Shown: positions 11,892 to 22,973, counted from the first letter of the stretch. The stretch is DNA of 64,000 bases from Apium graveolens (GCF_009905375.1 NC_133652.1:119433797-119497796), one strand, 5' to 3'. The notes: generated by a model not told the origin, from the letters alone. Made by a program: numbers and translations.

Positions 11892-12381
11892 GTGTTTGTT
11901 GGATATCCACTTTCCACAAAAGCCTTCAGAGTCTACAATTTAAGAACAAGGGTTGTCATGGAATCTATCAATGTCTCTTTTGATGATAAGAAGTTTACAG
12001 GACTTGAAGATTTCAATGATCATGATCAGCTGAGATTTGAGAATGAAGTTTTAAATTCTGATTCTCTAAATCCTGACAGCCTAAATCCTGACAGTCTAAA
12101 TCCTGACAGTCTAAATCATGATAATGCAAACTCTGATGGGTTAAACTCTGATGTTATTGAAACTGTGGTGATTATGCCAAAGGAAAATGCACCTGTGCAG
12201 GGGGAGCATATTGAAGATCCAACCACATCTCGAGAAGCATCAGAACCTAGAACAGGCTCTTCAAGTTCTGATTCGTCAAGTTCTGATGGGCCAAGTTCTG
12301 ATAATTCTGGAAACTCAAATTCTGATTCATCAAGTTCTGATGGGCCAAGTTCTGATAATTCTGGAAACCCAAATTCTAAAG
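11892..12381 (+). pseudogene. Sirevirus pol fragment (integrase-RT linker)
   Basis: The frame from about 11892 reads VGYPLSTKAFRVYNLRT and VVMESINVSFDDKK, nearly identical to 18450-18560 of element A. This is the C-terminal integrase/linker part of Sirevirus pol. It then turns into a serine/aspartate-rich linker with tandem repeats: four DSLNPDSLN-type units (12061-12120) and two 51-bp units coding SSSSDGPSSDNSGN-like text (about 12257-12370). It is fused upstream to an LTR, and downstream it meets minus-strand gag at about 12381. There is no RT downstream. It is a rearranged fragment of an A-family element. Confidence 0.75.
12055..12370. repeat. Tandem coding repeats in pol linker
   Basis: Fifteen-base units TCTAAATCCTGACAG recur four times around 12061-12120, and a 51-base unit beginning TCAAGTTCTGAT recurs twice around 12257-12370. 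Both contain or derive from the TTCTGAT motif found throughout element A. Confidence 0.75.
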
Positions 12382-14337
12382 TCAGGTGTGTAGTTGTTGT
12401 GTTTATTAATCCCTACCTTCCTATTTCTATTGGATTTTCTTTTAGTTTCCTTTTTATCCTCAACCAACTTAAGCCTGTTTTTTAACTGATCTAAAGTCAT
12501 GTGTCCTATATTCACCTTACTGGCATCTTTGGATGTGCTAGCTTCTTCTTTGACAAAGTTCTTGGAAGTTGAACCAAACTTCTTACTGAGATTTTTCAAA
12601 TTATCCCTTTTAGAATCATTTGCATGTTTCAATTGATAGGCCTTCAACGGATGCTCCTTTTCTTCCTTCAACGGATGACTTTCATCATCCGTTGATTCCA
12701 CATCCGTTGACAGTCCATCAATTAATTCCATTTCCTTTATTTTTCTTCCAGGCATTCTCACAGAGTGATTCAATTCCTTGAACCTTGACAATTTGAGCAC
12801 TAACATCCCTAGATGTTTTCTAGGCCTTGATTACCTCTTGCTCACGTTCTAGTTGATTAGAAAGAACTTCTACTTTCTTAACAGACTCTTGTAGTTCACT
12901 CTCAACAGATAAGCATTTGATTTTAATCTTTTCAAGCTCAATTACCTTACCCTCTAACACATCATTCCTATCACTTAAAAACAAATTATTCTCTTTAATT
13001 CTCGTGTTCTCTTTAGCCAATGATTTAAGGGAAACACGTAAATGATATAATTCATTGGACATATCATTTATAGCTTCATTGCATTCATTTTTAGAAAGCT
13101 GAGAGAGGCCAGTAGTGATTAACTGGTTGCTTGATGAACCAGTTTCATTTTCATCAGAATTAGCCATCAGGGCTAAGTTGACATACTCCATATCATCATC
13201 TTCATTGGCTCCATCAGCTGCCCAGTCATTTTTCTGAGTCAGAAAAGCCCTTTCCTTTTGTTTGAGCAATTCGAAATATTTCTTTTTGTAATCCACTTGC
13301 TCAAATTTCTTCTTTTCAGAAGTTGTCTTTCTGCACTCACTTACAAAGTGTCCACTTGTGCCACAGTTATAACACTTGAACTTAGATTTGTTCACCATGT
13401 TCTTGTTTGGTTTAGTGTCTCTAGTATTTTTCTTGAATTTCATCTTTGCAAACCTTCTGGACAGAAAAGCCAGATGTTCATCAACATCATCAGAGTCATC
13501 TTGACTGGAATTGTCTTCAACCTCAACTGCTTGATCCTTTCCCTTGCTTGATTCTGATTTGCTTATGCCAATTTTGAGACTTGGCATTGTCTTTTCTTCA
13601 TTCCAGGCTTCAGTTTTCTCATTTACATCTACAAGTGCAACCGATCCACCTTTTTTCTTTCCCTTTTCCAACAGCTCATCTTGCTCCATCTCAAGTTCAT
13701 AGGTCTTCAAAATTCCATATAATCTTTCAAGTGTGAAGTCCTTATAATCTTGAGAATTCCTTAGTGAAACAGTCATAGGCTTCTATTCCTTTGGTAGAGA
13801 CCTCAGAAATTTTAAGTTGGAATCCTTGACTTGGTACACTCTGCCATACAGCTTCAATCCATTCAATAGTTTTTGAAATCTATTGAAGGTATCATTCAAT
13901 GATTCTCCTTCTTCAGAATGAAAATATTCATATTGTTGAATGAGAAGCTGCATTTTGTTTTCTCTAACTTGTTCAGGACCTTCACAGATAAGTTGTACAG
14001 TATCCCAAATTTCCTTAGCAGTTTGGCTGTTAATGACATTATCAAACATATTTTTGTCTAGGCCATTAAACAGAATGTTCATGGCCTTCTTATCCTTGTG
14101 AACCTCTTCAATATCTTCATCAGTCCATTCTGCTTTTGGCTTGGGAATAGACTGTCCAACAGCATCTGTGGCAGTGGTAGCTGTGGCCACTTTGTGAGGG
14201 ATGTGAGGACCATTCTCAATGCAGTTGATGTAGCTTTCATCTTGAGAGAGAAGATGTAGATGCATCTTCACTTTCCAGTGATGATAATTATCTCTTTCCA
14301 GGATTGGAATCTTCACTCCAATGTCCTTCTTACTCAT
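12381..14337 (-). pseudogene. Sirevirus G gag
   Basis: A long Gag frame starting MSKKDIGVKIPILERDN. The N-terminal third carries the UBN2-type Gag core (MNILFNGLDKNMFD, AKEIWDTVQLICEG, about residues 80-185). A CCHC zinc knuckle, CYNCGTSGHFVSEC, lies near residue 320, and a long coiled coil follows (heptad-like LRVSLKSLAKENTRIKENN and onward, about residues 410-515). Extended Gag with a C-terminal coiled coil is a Sirevirus trait. One in-frame TAG (13783-13785) interrupts it, then a TAG/frame shift near 12807-12819. The last part has a linker coded by TCCGTTGA-type motifs. It would package element RNA in virus-like particles if intact. Confidence 0.85.
12653..12710. repeat. TCAACGGATG / CATCCGTTGA motif cluster in gag linker
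   Basis: Two TCAACGGATG copies (12653, 12668) and two CATCCGTTGA copies (12685, 12701) lie inside the G gag reading frame, coding STDVESTDDESHPLKEE-like text. The same motif makes up the LTR array at 15017-15171. Confidence 0.85.
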
Positions 14338-14383
14338 GATGTTAGTAGAATAGATCTTTAAACTCTTTGTATGTCAAGAGCTT

Positions 14384-14397
14384 GCTCTGATACCAAT
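14384..14397 (-). other. Primer-binding site of Sirevirus G
   Basis: On the minus strand ATTGGTATCAGAGC directly follows the LTR end; it contains TGGTATCAGAGC, complementary to the 3' end of initiator tRNA-Met. Confidence 0.9.
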
Positions 14398-14752
14398 TGT
14401 TATTCCCAAGGAACTAACAATGAGATTTACAGAAGGGGGTTAAATGTAAATCTCAAAACTTTTTCAAGTTTTGAGTAGTTTCAAAAGCTAAGTGTATGAT
14501 GAACAGATGTGTGTGAATTGCTTTGAGCAGGTGCAGACAGATGTATATTCAAGACACAAATGTAAAGAACACAAAGGCTTTTAAAAACTTTTCTGGTGGA
14601 TTTGTTGTTCCACCAGAGATGTGTATTTCAGAAAATCTGTGATACAAAGAATTGATCACAACTGCTTCCTAGTACAAACTAGATGATTTTCTCTCTATGT
14701 TTTTCTAAACAGCTCTGGAAAATTCAACATCTAATTACTAGCTACAACTTGG

Positions 14753-14760
14753 TTTATATA
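14753..14760 (-). promoter_or_regulatory. TATA box of Sirevirus G LTR
   Basis: TATATAAA on the minus strand, downstream of the motif array in transcription order. It is flanked by AACTTGGT (14747-14754) and ACCAAGTT (14763-14770), a short inverted repeat. Confidence 0.6.
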
Positions 14761-15016
14761 TGACCAAGTTTACAAGTGAAGACAAAGATAAAATACAATT
14801 ATAAAAAATAGTTCTTCACATGTTTCTTCTTCATTTCTCTATCCAATGCAATCTAAGATAGTCTGTGAATCTTTGAATACTTCCTTGTTTGCACCAGAAT
14901 AGAAATGCTGCTTTTTCTTGATTCCTCCAAGAGGCTACCACATTCCAATTGTCTCTATCAACCCATGTGCCTCTGTCAGCTTATGAATTGTCACTATCAA
15001 CTGCTATGGAACTGAG

Positions 15017-15171
15017 CATCCGTTGAAGCTTTCATCTGTTGATGCTTTAGTGACATCCGTTGATGCTTTAACAGTTGAAGCTTTATCCGTTGATGCACTC
15101 ATCCGTTGATGGATGTTATCCGTTGAAGCTTTAGAGACATCCGTTGAAGCTTTGTTTCTCATCCGTTGAAG
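15017..15171. repeat. ATCCGTTGA motif array in G LTR
   Basis: About nine units of the form CATCCGTTGA(A/T)GC with small variants, spaced irregularly; two more (TCAACGGATA and TATCCGTTGAGG) lie at 15371-15404. Repeated short motifs upstream of the TATA box suggest a transcription-factor-binding or structural element; function is inferred. Confidence 0.85.
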
Positions 15172-15476
15172 GCCTTTAATCTATCAGTTGATACTACTTC
15201 ATTTACACAAAATTACAAGGCATGAAATATTTACAATTAGCCCTCCTATTTGCATATCCACTAGTAGTCAACATGACTTATAATTTCCCACAACTTCTAA
15301 GACTTATAACTTAAATACAGAGACTGAAATGTGCTACAATACTAAACTTATTTCTAAGTAAAACACTCCATCAACGGATAACCAAGATGGTCTTATCCGT
15401 TGAGGCTATAAACACTAGATTTCTACTTAAGTGTTTTGTTTAACTTATCATCAAACCAATACATATATTCCTAACA

Positions 15477-18407
15477 ATCTGGTCCATATTTATAAAACTA
15501 TCCAATTCTAAAACAATTCAATATGATAACCAATGTAAATCAATAAGCTGAATCATAAACATCATTTATCTTGAAGCATAGGGTGATTCATAATACCAAT
15601 TAGGTATAACAAGGGATTCAAAAAGATTGACTTTCAATCAAAGAAAGAATCAGAAAGAAGAATACCAAGGGTTCAAGGGTTCCAAGAATTGGTCTTCTGT
15701 TAAACAGGGAATAAGGGTTTGTATGTTAAGAAACTTTATATCAGAATCAGTATGTGGTAGATATGTATTTGTGGAGTAGTATCGTATGTGTTTGGATCGT
15801 ATCTGGGAATTCAACAATCAATGGTTTGTGAAGAACAAGGCTTATGGCTCAAGATCAAGAAGAATCAGGGTTCAAGGTTAAATAGTTTAAAGCACTTGCA
15901 ATATAAAAAAAGAGTTATTTTGAATAATAGCGACATGTTATAAAATAGTTCAAAAATATTTGCAATATATCTTTAAAGAAAGGTTCAGAAGTACTTGCCT
16001 TATCACCGACGATTTCCACTTCACTTCTACTCATTTAACAGTTTTATTCATCAACCACTTTTCTTCTCTTTCTATGCCTTGCTTCTATTTATCAATCATT
16101 CTCCTTCTCTTTCTACGCATTGATTCCATTTATGGATCACTGATTTCCTTTTCTATGCCTTGCTGACTCTGCTAGGCATCACAAATATCTATCAGTTACT
16201 CACTCTCATATTATTCTAATCGTCACATAGACGTCATAAGATTTTATCTACCCTTCATTTCACCCAAATCCGATGTACGGATTAAAAGTTATGACTAAAA
16301 CAGTCAAACCATAAACACATTGGCATATAACGCATCAATAAGTGAACACGTAGCACATAACACATAAGGTATTCGATCAAAATAATTTTTCAAAGAAGAT
16401 TTAGGGTCGAAATGATTTTCCATGTATTTATTACGAATTTTTGAACATCTTTCGGAATTAAAACTGGACTCTGAATCATTTTATATTTAAATAATAGGAT
16501 TCGAACACTCAAATTTGACTTTAAAATAATTTTATAATAGTTATCGAGTTTCGAAAATAATTTAAAATAATATTTTAAAGCTCGAAACTATTTTTCGGAA
16601 TTTTTAAATCAATTTTAAATAATTAAATCTGATTATTCAATCAATTAATATTAATTAATAATTAATTAATTTAATTAATCAATTAATTATAAATTAATCA
16701 ATTAAATAAAATAATTAAAAATAATTAAAATAAATCAGATTTATTTTTAAATAATTAAAAATAATTTTCTGGATTTTTAAAATAATTTTTGGAAATTAAA
16801 TATAGATTTTTAGAATTAAAACATAATTTTAAAATAATTTTTAAAATAAAAGAAATCAGAAACAGTTTCAGATTTTTGGTTTAGGAGAAAGGAAGATTGA
16901 AACCGGGTTGTTTATTCAGGGAAAACGGGCGGTAAGGTCGGGTCCGGGTCGGTATGAATACCGGCCGGAATCTGGGGAACAACCCAGTTTCCAGCCACCC
17001 GCCGCCGTCCTTGCCATTTCCGATGAAGTCCAACACAGGTTCGATTGGCCTATTTTTCACGCTGAATTGATTCTAAACTTTCTCAGGAACTCAGACACAG
17101 CAGTAACGATCACAGACGAGCCAGAGGTCGTCGTTTCCGACCAAAATAGCCATGGAAACCGACGAACTCGAAGCTTTCCGGCCAAACCCCAGATTTCTTA
17201 TTTCCAAACCAAATCGAGCGTTTAACATCTTAAATTAAAGCTCTATTCATATGCAATCTATCCCCGTAACTGAAATCACTCCAGAATTAACAGAAATCAA
17301 AACCCCAATTCTCAATCAAGAACATTCAAACAATTTAAACCCTAATTTAACAATCCGAGAATCGAACCATCATTTGGACATGTTATTGAACTCGATTTTT
17401 GACATATAATATACCAAATTGACCAGAAAAATATTATCTACACGATAGAATCATCAAATCATACAAACAACATCAAGAACAAAAATTCATATTTTAATCC
17501 ATAATTAATTAGAAATAAAATAATTAAACCAGAAAAATACCTTGATTTATGGGCAAAAACAAATGGTTGATTCAGAAAGAAGATTTCGAGAGCTTCGTTC
17601 TGATATGCTGCACGCCCGAATCGGAGTTCGGTAACGCCTTCGTTCATACGTTTGATTCCCAAGAACGTATCATTTTTAGGGTTTTCTCTGTAATTACTAT
17701 ATTTTTACTGGTTGTAAATGAATAAACGAATAAAATGAAATAATAAAAAGGCTATATATATTTTAGAATATTGGTTCATTTTGGATCGTTTTGGATCATT
17801 AAATTAGTTGCTTAGCCGCTAAGTAACTGCAATAACGATCCGATTTGATATCAGTTTTGGATAATTATCCCAACCGGGCTTTTTATAAAACACTATATAC
17901 GATAATAATGTAATAATATCTCGTCTTTCGAGAATACGGGTTTCGTTGATTCACCGAAATGATTATCGTATCGAAAATCTTGCACCGGGCCGCGCACGGG
18001 TCAAACCGTAATCCAGATCGAAAAAGTCAAAACACGGAATATGTTCAGAATTACTAGGTTATGTTAGGAAGGTGGTTTCGGAAGAGTTCCGGATTGTAAA
18101 AACGTAAAAACAGTTGAAGTCGGACGATTCCCGGCTTTATAAAATAATTTTGTAGTTATTCAGAAAATAATTAATAAATTCATAAATCAATATAAAATCA
18201 TTTAATAGCCCCAAAATTACCAGAAAAATACCGTAATTGTCTATATTTTATTCTGGTCATAATAAAATTAACATACTTATACTTTATCACATATAAGCAT
18301 CCACATATCCACACCAATCATCAGATAATTCACCAAAAATCACATAATAATCATATAAAAATTATTTATTGATACAAATAATTACACGCGATATCCCGGA
18401 TGTTACA
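15477..18407 (-). repeat. Truncated Ty3/gypsy chromovirus LTR
   Basis: In plus orientation it begins at ATCTGGTCCATATTTATAAA, which matches gypsy H's LTR only from about 38572 onward. It then follows that LTR through its AATTAATTA-rich part and a GC-richer patch (16880-17200), ending GATATCCCGGATGTTACA at 18407, parallel to GATATATCCCAGATATTACA of H. The first 600 or so bases are missing where Sirevirus G abuts. Its right edge lies in Sirevirus A pol. No gene is seen; an open frame at 16908-17225 is within the LTR and not convincing. Confidence 0.75.
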
Positions 18408-18906
18408 TCGTGAACAACTGTCAAAATTTGATCTAAAAGCTGATGAAGGAATTTTTGTTGGATATCCACTTTCCACAAAAGCCTTCAGAGTCTACAATTT
18501 AAGAACAAGGGTTGTCATGGAATCTATCAATGTATCTTTTGATGATAAGAAGATTACTGGACTTGAAGATTTCAATGATCACGATCAGCTGAGATTTGAA
18601 AATGAAGACTTAAATTCTGATTCTGTAAATTCTGAAGACTTATACTCTGATCCTGTAAGTTCTGATGTCATTGAAACTATGGTAACAACTCCAAAGGAAA
18701 ATGCACCTGTCCAGGGGGAGCAAGCTGAAGATCCTACCACAACTCAAGACTCTCAAGAAGCATCTGAACCTGTCACTAGCTCTTCAAGTTCTGATGAGCC
18801 AAATTCTGATAATTCTGGAAACTCTGATTCTTCAAATACTGAAGGATCTAACTCAAATTCTGAAGTTTCAGAGAGCATAACTATAGGGGGCATCAGAAAA
18901 TGCTGA
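18408..18906 (+). pseudogene. Sirevirus A pol, integrase C-terminus and linker
   Basis: The reading frame starts abruptly after the gypsy LTR (REQLSKFDLKADEGIFVGYP). It covers the conserved end of copia integrase, GYPLSTKAFRVYNLRT and VMESINVSFDD. It then becomes an acidic serine-rich linker full of TTCTGAT-coded SD dipeptides. A stop at 18904-18906 and a frame change precede RT. No integrase catalytic core remains on the left. Confidence 0.8.
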
Positions 18907-19862
18907 TGGAGATAGCATGGATCATGGGGGAGGATCCAGTTCTAGAAATCAACTTCCATCTGCAAGGAAGTGGACCAAATCACATACACCTGACTTAATT
19001 ATTGGAGATCCTGAAGCAGGTGTGAGAACTAGAACTGCAACATCAAATGAATGTCTCTATCATTCTTTTATATCTCAGACTGAACCAAAGAAAGTGGAAG
19101 AAGCTCTTCAAGATGTTGATTGGGTGCAAGCAATGCAGGAAGAGTTAAATGAATTTGAAAGTAACAAAGTTTGGACCCTAGTTCCAAGACCAAAGAACAG
19201 ATCAGTTGTTGGCACAAAGTGGGTGTTCAGAAACAAAACTCACAGTGATGGCATAATTACAAGAAATAAAGCAAGGCTGGTTGCTAAGGGTTACTCTCAA
19301 CAAGAGGGTATTGATTATGATGAAACATTTGCACCAGTTGCTAGATTGGAAGCCATAAGAATCGTTTTGGCTTATGCTGCTCACAAAAAGTTTAAAGTCT
19401 TTCAAATGGATGTAAAAAGTGCTTCTCAATGGAGAATTGGAAGAAGAGGTGTATGTTAAACAACCTCCAGGCTTTGTAGATTCAAAATTTCCAAATTATA
19501 TCTACAGGCTTGACAAAACACTTTATGGCCTTAAACAAGCTCCAAGAGCATGATATGAGACTTTAGCTCAATTCCTTCTGGAAAGTGGATTTCACAGAGG
19601 TACAATTGATAAAACACTGTTCTACCTCAACCATGGAAAAGACTTACTTTTGGTACAGATATATGTTGATGATATCATATTTGGTTCTACAAATGCCAAA
19701 CTATGTGAAAGGTTTGTAAAGCTAATGCAGTCAAGATATCAAATGAGTATGATGGGAGAACTTAGTTATTTTCTGGGCTTTGAAGTCAAGAAAAATGAAG
19801 AAGGTACTTTTATTTGTCAATCCAAGTACACCAGAAATTTACTCAAGAAATTTGGAATGTAA
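18907..19862 (+). pseudogene. Sirevirus A reverse transcriptase
   Basis: Copia [22 protein letters not shown] entry, then [49 protein letters not shown] and FQMDVKSA. A frameshift near 19425 follows, then [23 protein letters not shown] and the catalytic [13 protein letters not shown] near 19655-19690, then [13 protein letters not shown]. Stops include TGA at about 19551 and TAA at 19860-19862. The YVDD is intact but the frame changes at least twice, so no enzyme is made from this copy. Confidence 0.88.
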
Positions 19863-20620
19863 GACAGTTCAACATCATCCACTCCCATGGCCAATGCAAC
19901 CAAGTTAGATAAAGATACCGGTTCATCAATAGATATTACTAACTACAGAGGTATGATTGGCTCTTTACTCTATTTAACTGCAAGTAGACCTGATATCATG
20001 TATGCTACCTGTCTTTGTGCAAGATTTCAGGCTGATCCAAGAGAACCTCATCTAATAGCTGTGAAAAGAATTTTCAAGTACCTTAAGGGTACAGCTGATC
20101 TAGGATTGTGGTATCCTAGAGAATCAGATTTTAAGCTAATAGGTTACTCAGATGTAGACTTTGCAGGATGCAAAATAGACAGGAAAAGCACAAGTGGAAG
20201 CTTCCAATTTCTTGGAGGCAGATTAGTTTCTTGGTTTAGCAAGAAGCAGAAATCAATTTCCACATCAACTGCAAAAGCAGAATATATTGCTGCAGGAAGC
20301 TGTTGTGCACAGATTCTTTGGATGAAGAATTAGTTACTGGATTATGGGTTAGAATTTTCTAAAATCCCTATTTACTGTGATAATCAAAGTGCTAATGCTA
20401 TGACAGGTAATCCAGTTCAACACTCAATGACAAAACACATCAACATTAGGTACCATTTTATAAGGGAACATGCGATAAAAGGTACAGTGAAATTACATTT
20501 TGTTCCACAAATCAACAACTAGCATATATCTTCACAAAACCACAATGTGAAGCTACTTTCACAAGACTGGTAAATGAACTTGGAATGGTTTCAGGTTCTT
20601 TCTCTAAATCTGCTTAATTT
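19863..20620 (+). pseudogene. Sirevirus A RNase H domain
   Basis: Continues in the RT frame after the stop at 19860: YRGMIGSLLYLTASRPDIMY, then FKYLKGTADLGLWYPRES, GYSDVDFAGCKIDRKSTSGS and STAKAEYIAAGSCCAQ. A TAG at 20331-20333 follows, then [25 protein letters not shown] and a final piece that ends near 20620. The RNase H acidic residues in DVDFAG, TAKAEY and CDNQSA are present. The conserved end (usually LADIFTK-like) is disrupted by a small deletion near 20510. Confidence 0.85.
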
Positions 20621-22137
20621 TATTCTCATGCATCAGACTTTATGATCAGTGTTTACAGATTCTCTTATATTTATGTAATCTGTTCTTAAATTGAAATTCA
20701 TTAAATGTTGATTGTTATCTGATGTGGATCTTTATACTCTGATAGTGATTTAAATGTTCTGTGACTATTCAATCTAATGAGGATACATGTGCTAGATGCT
20801 GACATAGTAGTCTTTAACATACTAGAAATCCCATGTTTGAATTAGGTGTTTATGTGGAAACTTATTAACACAAGAAAATTTTGATTTTGAGCTTAGTCAA
20901 GTTTACTTTGTGTATCTTATTACTAAGTCACAAACTAGATTCTTGCTTCTTATCTGTCAAATTCTGATGTCAGTAAACCTTAAGGATGAACCACATGCTT
21001 GATAAGCCTCACTTATCAAAAGAAAAGCAAAGAAAAGAAAAATTAAAGTCAGGTACTCCTTTGAGATCTAGAGAAAATAATGTGGAAGGGAAGACCCAAG
21101 TGCATTGCTGGTATTAAGTAATATGCATTAGAAAAGAAAATAAATTTTTCTTGGTGATTTTTCATATTCTCTGATTACTGGAGAAATACTCTGATAATAG
21201 CATAAATTCTGATAAGCAGTTGTGACTCACTTACACTAAGAAGCCACTGTAAAAAGGAATTTCAAAAGATGCATAAAATGAGCACAAACAGTTGCGGTGG
21301 ACTCTAGCATAAATTTGTTCTATAGTAGACTTCATGATTGATGACAGATTTTGAGCACTTTTCTTAGTTATGCCTTATTTCTAAGATGTACTGAAGTTTA
21401 TCAGACTTTAATCTTCATCTGATATTCTGCTAAATGCACACACTCTCACTCCATATGAATGATGAAAATTACTGTGGTGATTAAGTTGTTTTTGACAAAC
21501 AGTTAAGTGTCATTTGCATAAATTCTAAGGACAAGTTATGATTAAAGTTCTGATGATTAAACTCTGAAGAATCAAGTAAGTATTTGTATGAAGAATCACA
21601 GAAAAAGATATTCACTTTTTGAGTTGATAAGCCATATTCTGATGACTATTAAAATCTGATATAAGTTAAAGTTCTGATATTAAATCCTAATGGAATCTCT
21701 GATGCTTACGTGGCATTATTCTTTACTTGACTTATTTATGGTAAAAAATGAAACGGTCATATTTACTCAGAATATAATTAGGTGAGATAAAAAAATCATA
21801 ATCATTAGGGTTAGTGGTAAACGTGTCTGTCCTGAAAAACTGCATGTGCACGATAATTATTGCTTATTTCCCATGCCCGTTAACTCCTGCTTTAACTTTT
21901 TACTGACTGTTCATAAGTTTCCAGGTGTAAATTGTCCGCCATGCTTTAAAAATATAACTGTTGAGTGGAGAGAGTATATATATGGGAGTTAAAAGATTTT
22001 CTAATCTTTTATTTACTTTTCTATTCTTAATCTCTCTTATTCTCTCTCTCTCTATAATATTCTCTGAAGCGTTTTCTAACAGGACTTTTATCAAACACCT
22101 TGAAAACACTCTCTTTTTCACTTAATCTCTTACAGAG
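20621..22137 (+). other. Pol-ORF3 spacer of Sirevirus A
   Basis: No reading frame of note. It carries many TTCTGAT motifs (for example 20964, 21554, 21680) and, in reverse orientation, versions of the LTR motif ATCAGAACTT (AAAGTTCTGAT at 21544 and 21669). Near its end come a TATA-like box (21975-21982) and a pyrimidine-rich stretch (22010-22065), then the ORF3 ATG. It looks like a promoter-bearing spacer. Confidence 0.65.
21975..21982 (+). promoter_or_regulatory. TATA-like box upstream of ORF3 (A)
   Basis: TATATATA about 160 bases before the ORF3 ATG at 22138, followed by a TC-rich leader. Sirevirus E has the same layout (TATAAATA, 63160-63167). Promoter activity is inferred. Confidence 0.45.
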
Positions 22138-22973
22138 ATGGCACCAAAAGACTTGATTTTTATTGGAGCTAAGTTTGTTCCTAACAACTACTCGTCCATT
22201 CTTAGCAAGAATGAAGCTCCATCGGAACTTCACTTTATTCAGGACTTTCTTGCTAATTCTGATATTGGGTATGCTTTGACCCAACCTGAAGCAATCTCTG
22301 GAACTCAAGTGCTGGAGTTTTGGAGAAGTGGCGTATATGATGATGGTGGTGCTCATGGGTCCCCAAGTATCATCTTTACAACAGAGGAGGATGAGCATGT
22401 CGTGACTTAGGCTACAGTTCGCCAAGCACTGCAACTACCTGAGAATTGAATTTATTCGACTGTTGAGGAGCCAGTTCTTCAACAGATGATGGCCAGTCTG
22501 GGGTATGAAAAGACATTGGCAAAACTGGGTCAATTAAAGAGACCTTATAGAAGGAGGGAATGGAGTTTCTTTTTTGACTGCATCACAAAGGCTTTTGCAA
22601 ACAAATGTTCTAATTTTGATGCAATCCCAATTCTCAGTCAACAAATCGGGTATGCTCTCATTAATCAAACTGATTTTGATTATGCAAGTGCCATTTTAGG
22701 TTTTATTGGGGATAGGATGACAGAAGATAGGAATACAGTTTACCTTGTTAGATTTTGTCAACTTATTTATAGTTCTCGTTGTACTGATAAACCCCAATTA
22801 GCTAGTAAATTAATTCCACCATTTAGACTTGCTAAAAGAGCTTTTAATGACTTATTATCTACTGATAATAAGAAGGCTGTGTTGAGACCCCTCCAAATTC
22901 CCATATCTATCAAACAAGCCTTAATAAACTATAATCCAGTTACATATACTACACTATACCCTGATGTCCAACC
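22138..22973 (+). pseudogene. Sirevirus A ORF3, N-terminal part
   Basis: The ATG at 22138 follows a CAGAG context and opens a frame beginning MAPKDLIFIGAKFVPNNY. The first 280 or so residues look globular, with KRPYRRREWSFFFDCITKAF and QQIGYALINQTDFDYASA near residues 135-180. In-frame stops lie at 22408-22410 and 22447-22449. Copia B cuts it at 22973. The same pattern (EWSF-aromatic-D, AF, RF) occurs in E's ORF3. I recognise this as the extra ORF downstream of pol in some Sireviruses, perhaps the putative plant transposon protein domain family. No signal peptide or membrane segment is seen, so an envelope role is not supported. Confidence 0.75.
22969..22973. repeat. Target site duplication (left) of copia B
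   Basis: CAACC, repeated at 30942-30946; ORF3 of Sirevirus A continues in frame if element and one copy are ignored. Confidence 0.92.

Larger units (their letters stand above)
12381..15476 (-). mobile_element. Truncated minus-strand Sirevirus G
   Basis: It consists of a 5' LTR (14398-15476), a tRNA-Met primer-binding site (14384-14397) and a long gag (14337 down to about 12381). Everything after gag is missing: at about 12381 the element meets a plus-strand pol fragment of the A family. The right LTR edge abuts gypsy LTR sequence at 15477, so G most likely inserted into that LTR before being truncated. Confidence 0.8.
14398..15476 (-). repeat. 5' LTR of Sirevirus G
   Basis: On the minus strand it runs from TGTTAGGAATATATG (15476) to GGAATAACA (14398), 1079 bp, ending directly before the primer-binding site. 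It contains the ATCCGTTGA motif array (15017-15171) in the putative U3. A TATATAAA box sits at 14753-14760 on the minus strand, between AACTTGGT and ACCAAGTT inverted arms. Confidence 0.85.

Noticed and set aside
13258..13551. Plus-strand open frame opposite gag
   Set aside because: Antisense shadow of the Sirevirus G gag frame.
16908..17225. Open frame of 105 codons in a GC-richer patch
   Set aside because: Lies inside a gypsy LTR; no recognisable domain, and the matching region of the H LTRs does not keep the frame.
22138..22973. Calling ORF3 a host gene interrupted by copia B
   Set aside because: It lies between Sirevirus A pol and its 3' LTR in the same orientation, and has a homologue at the same place in Sirevirus E.
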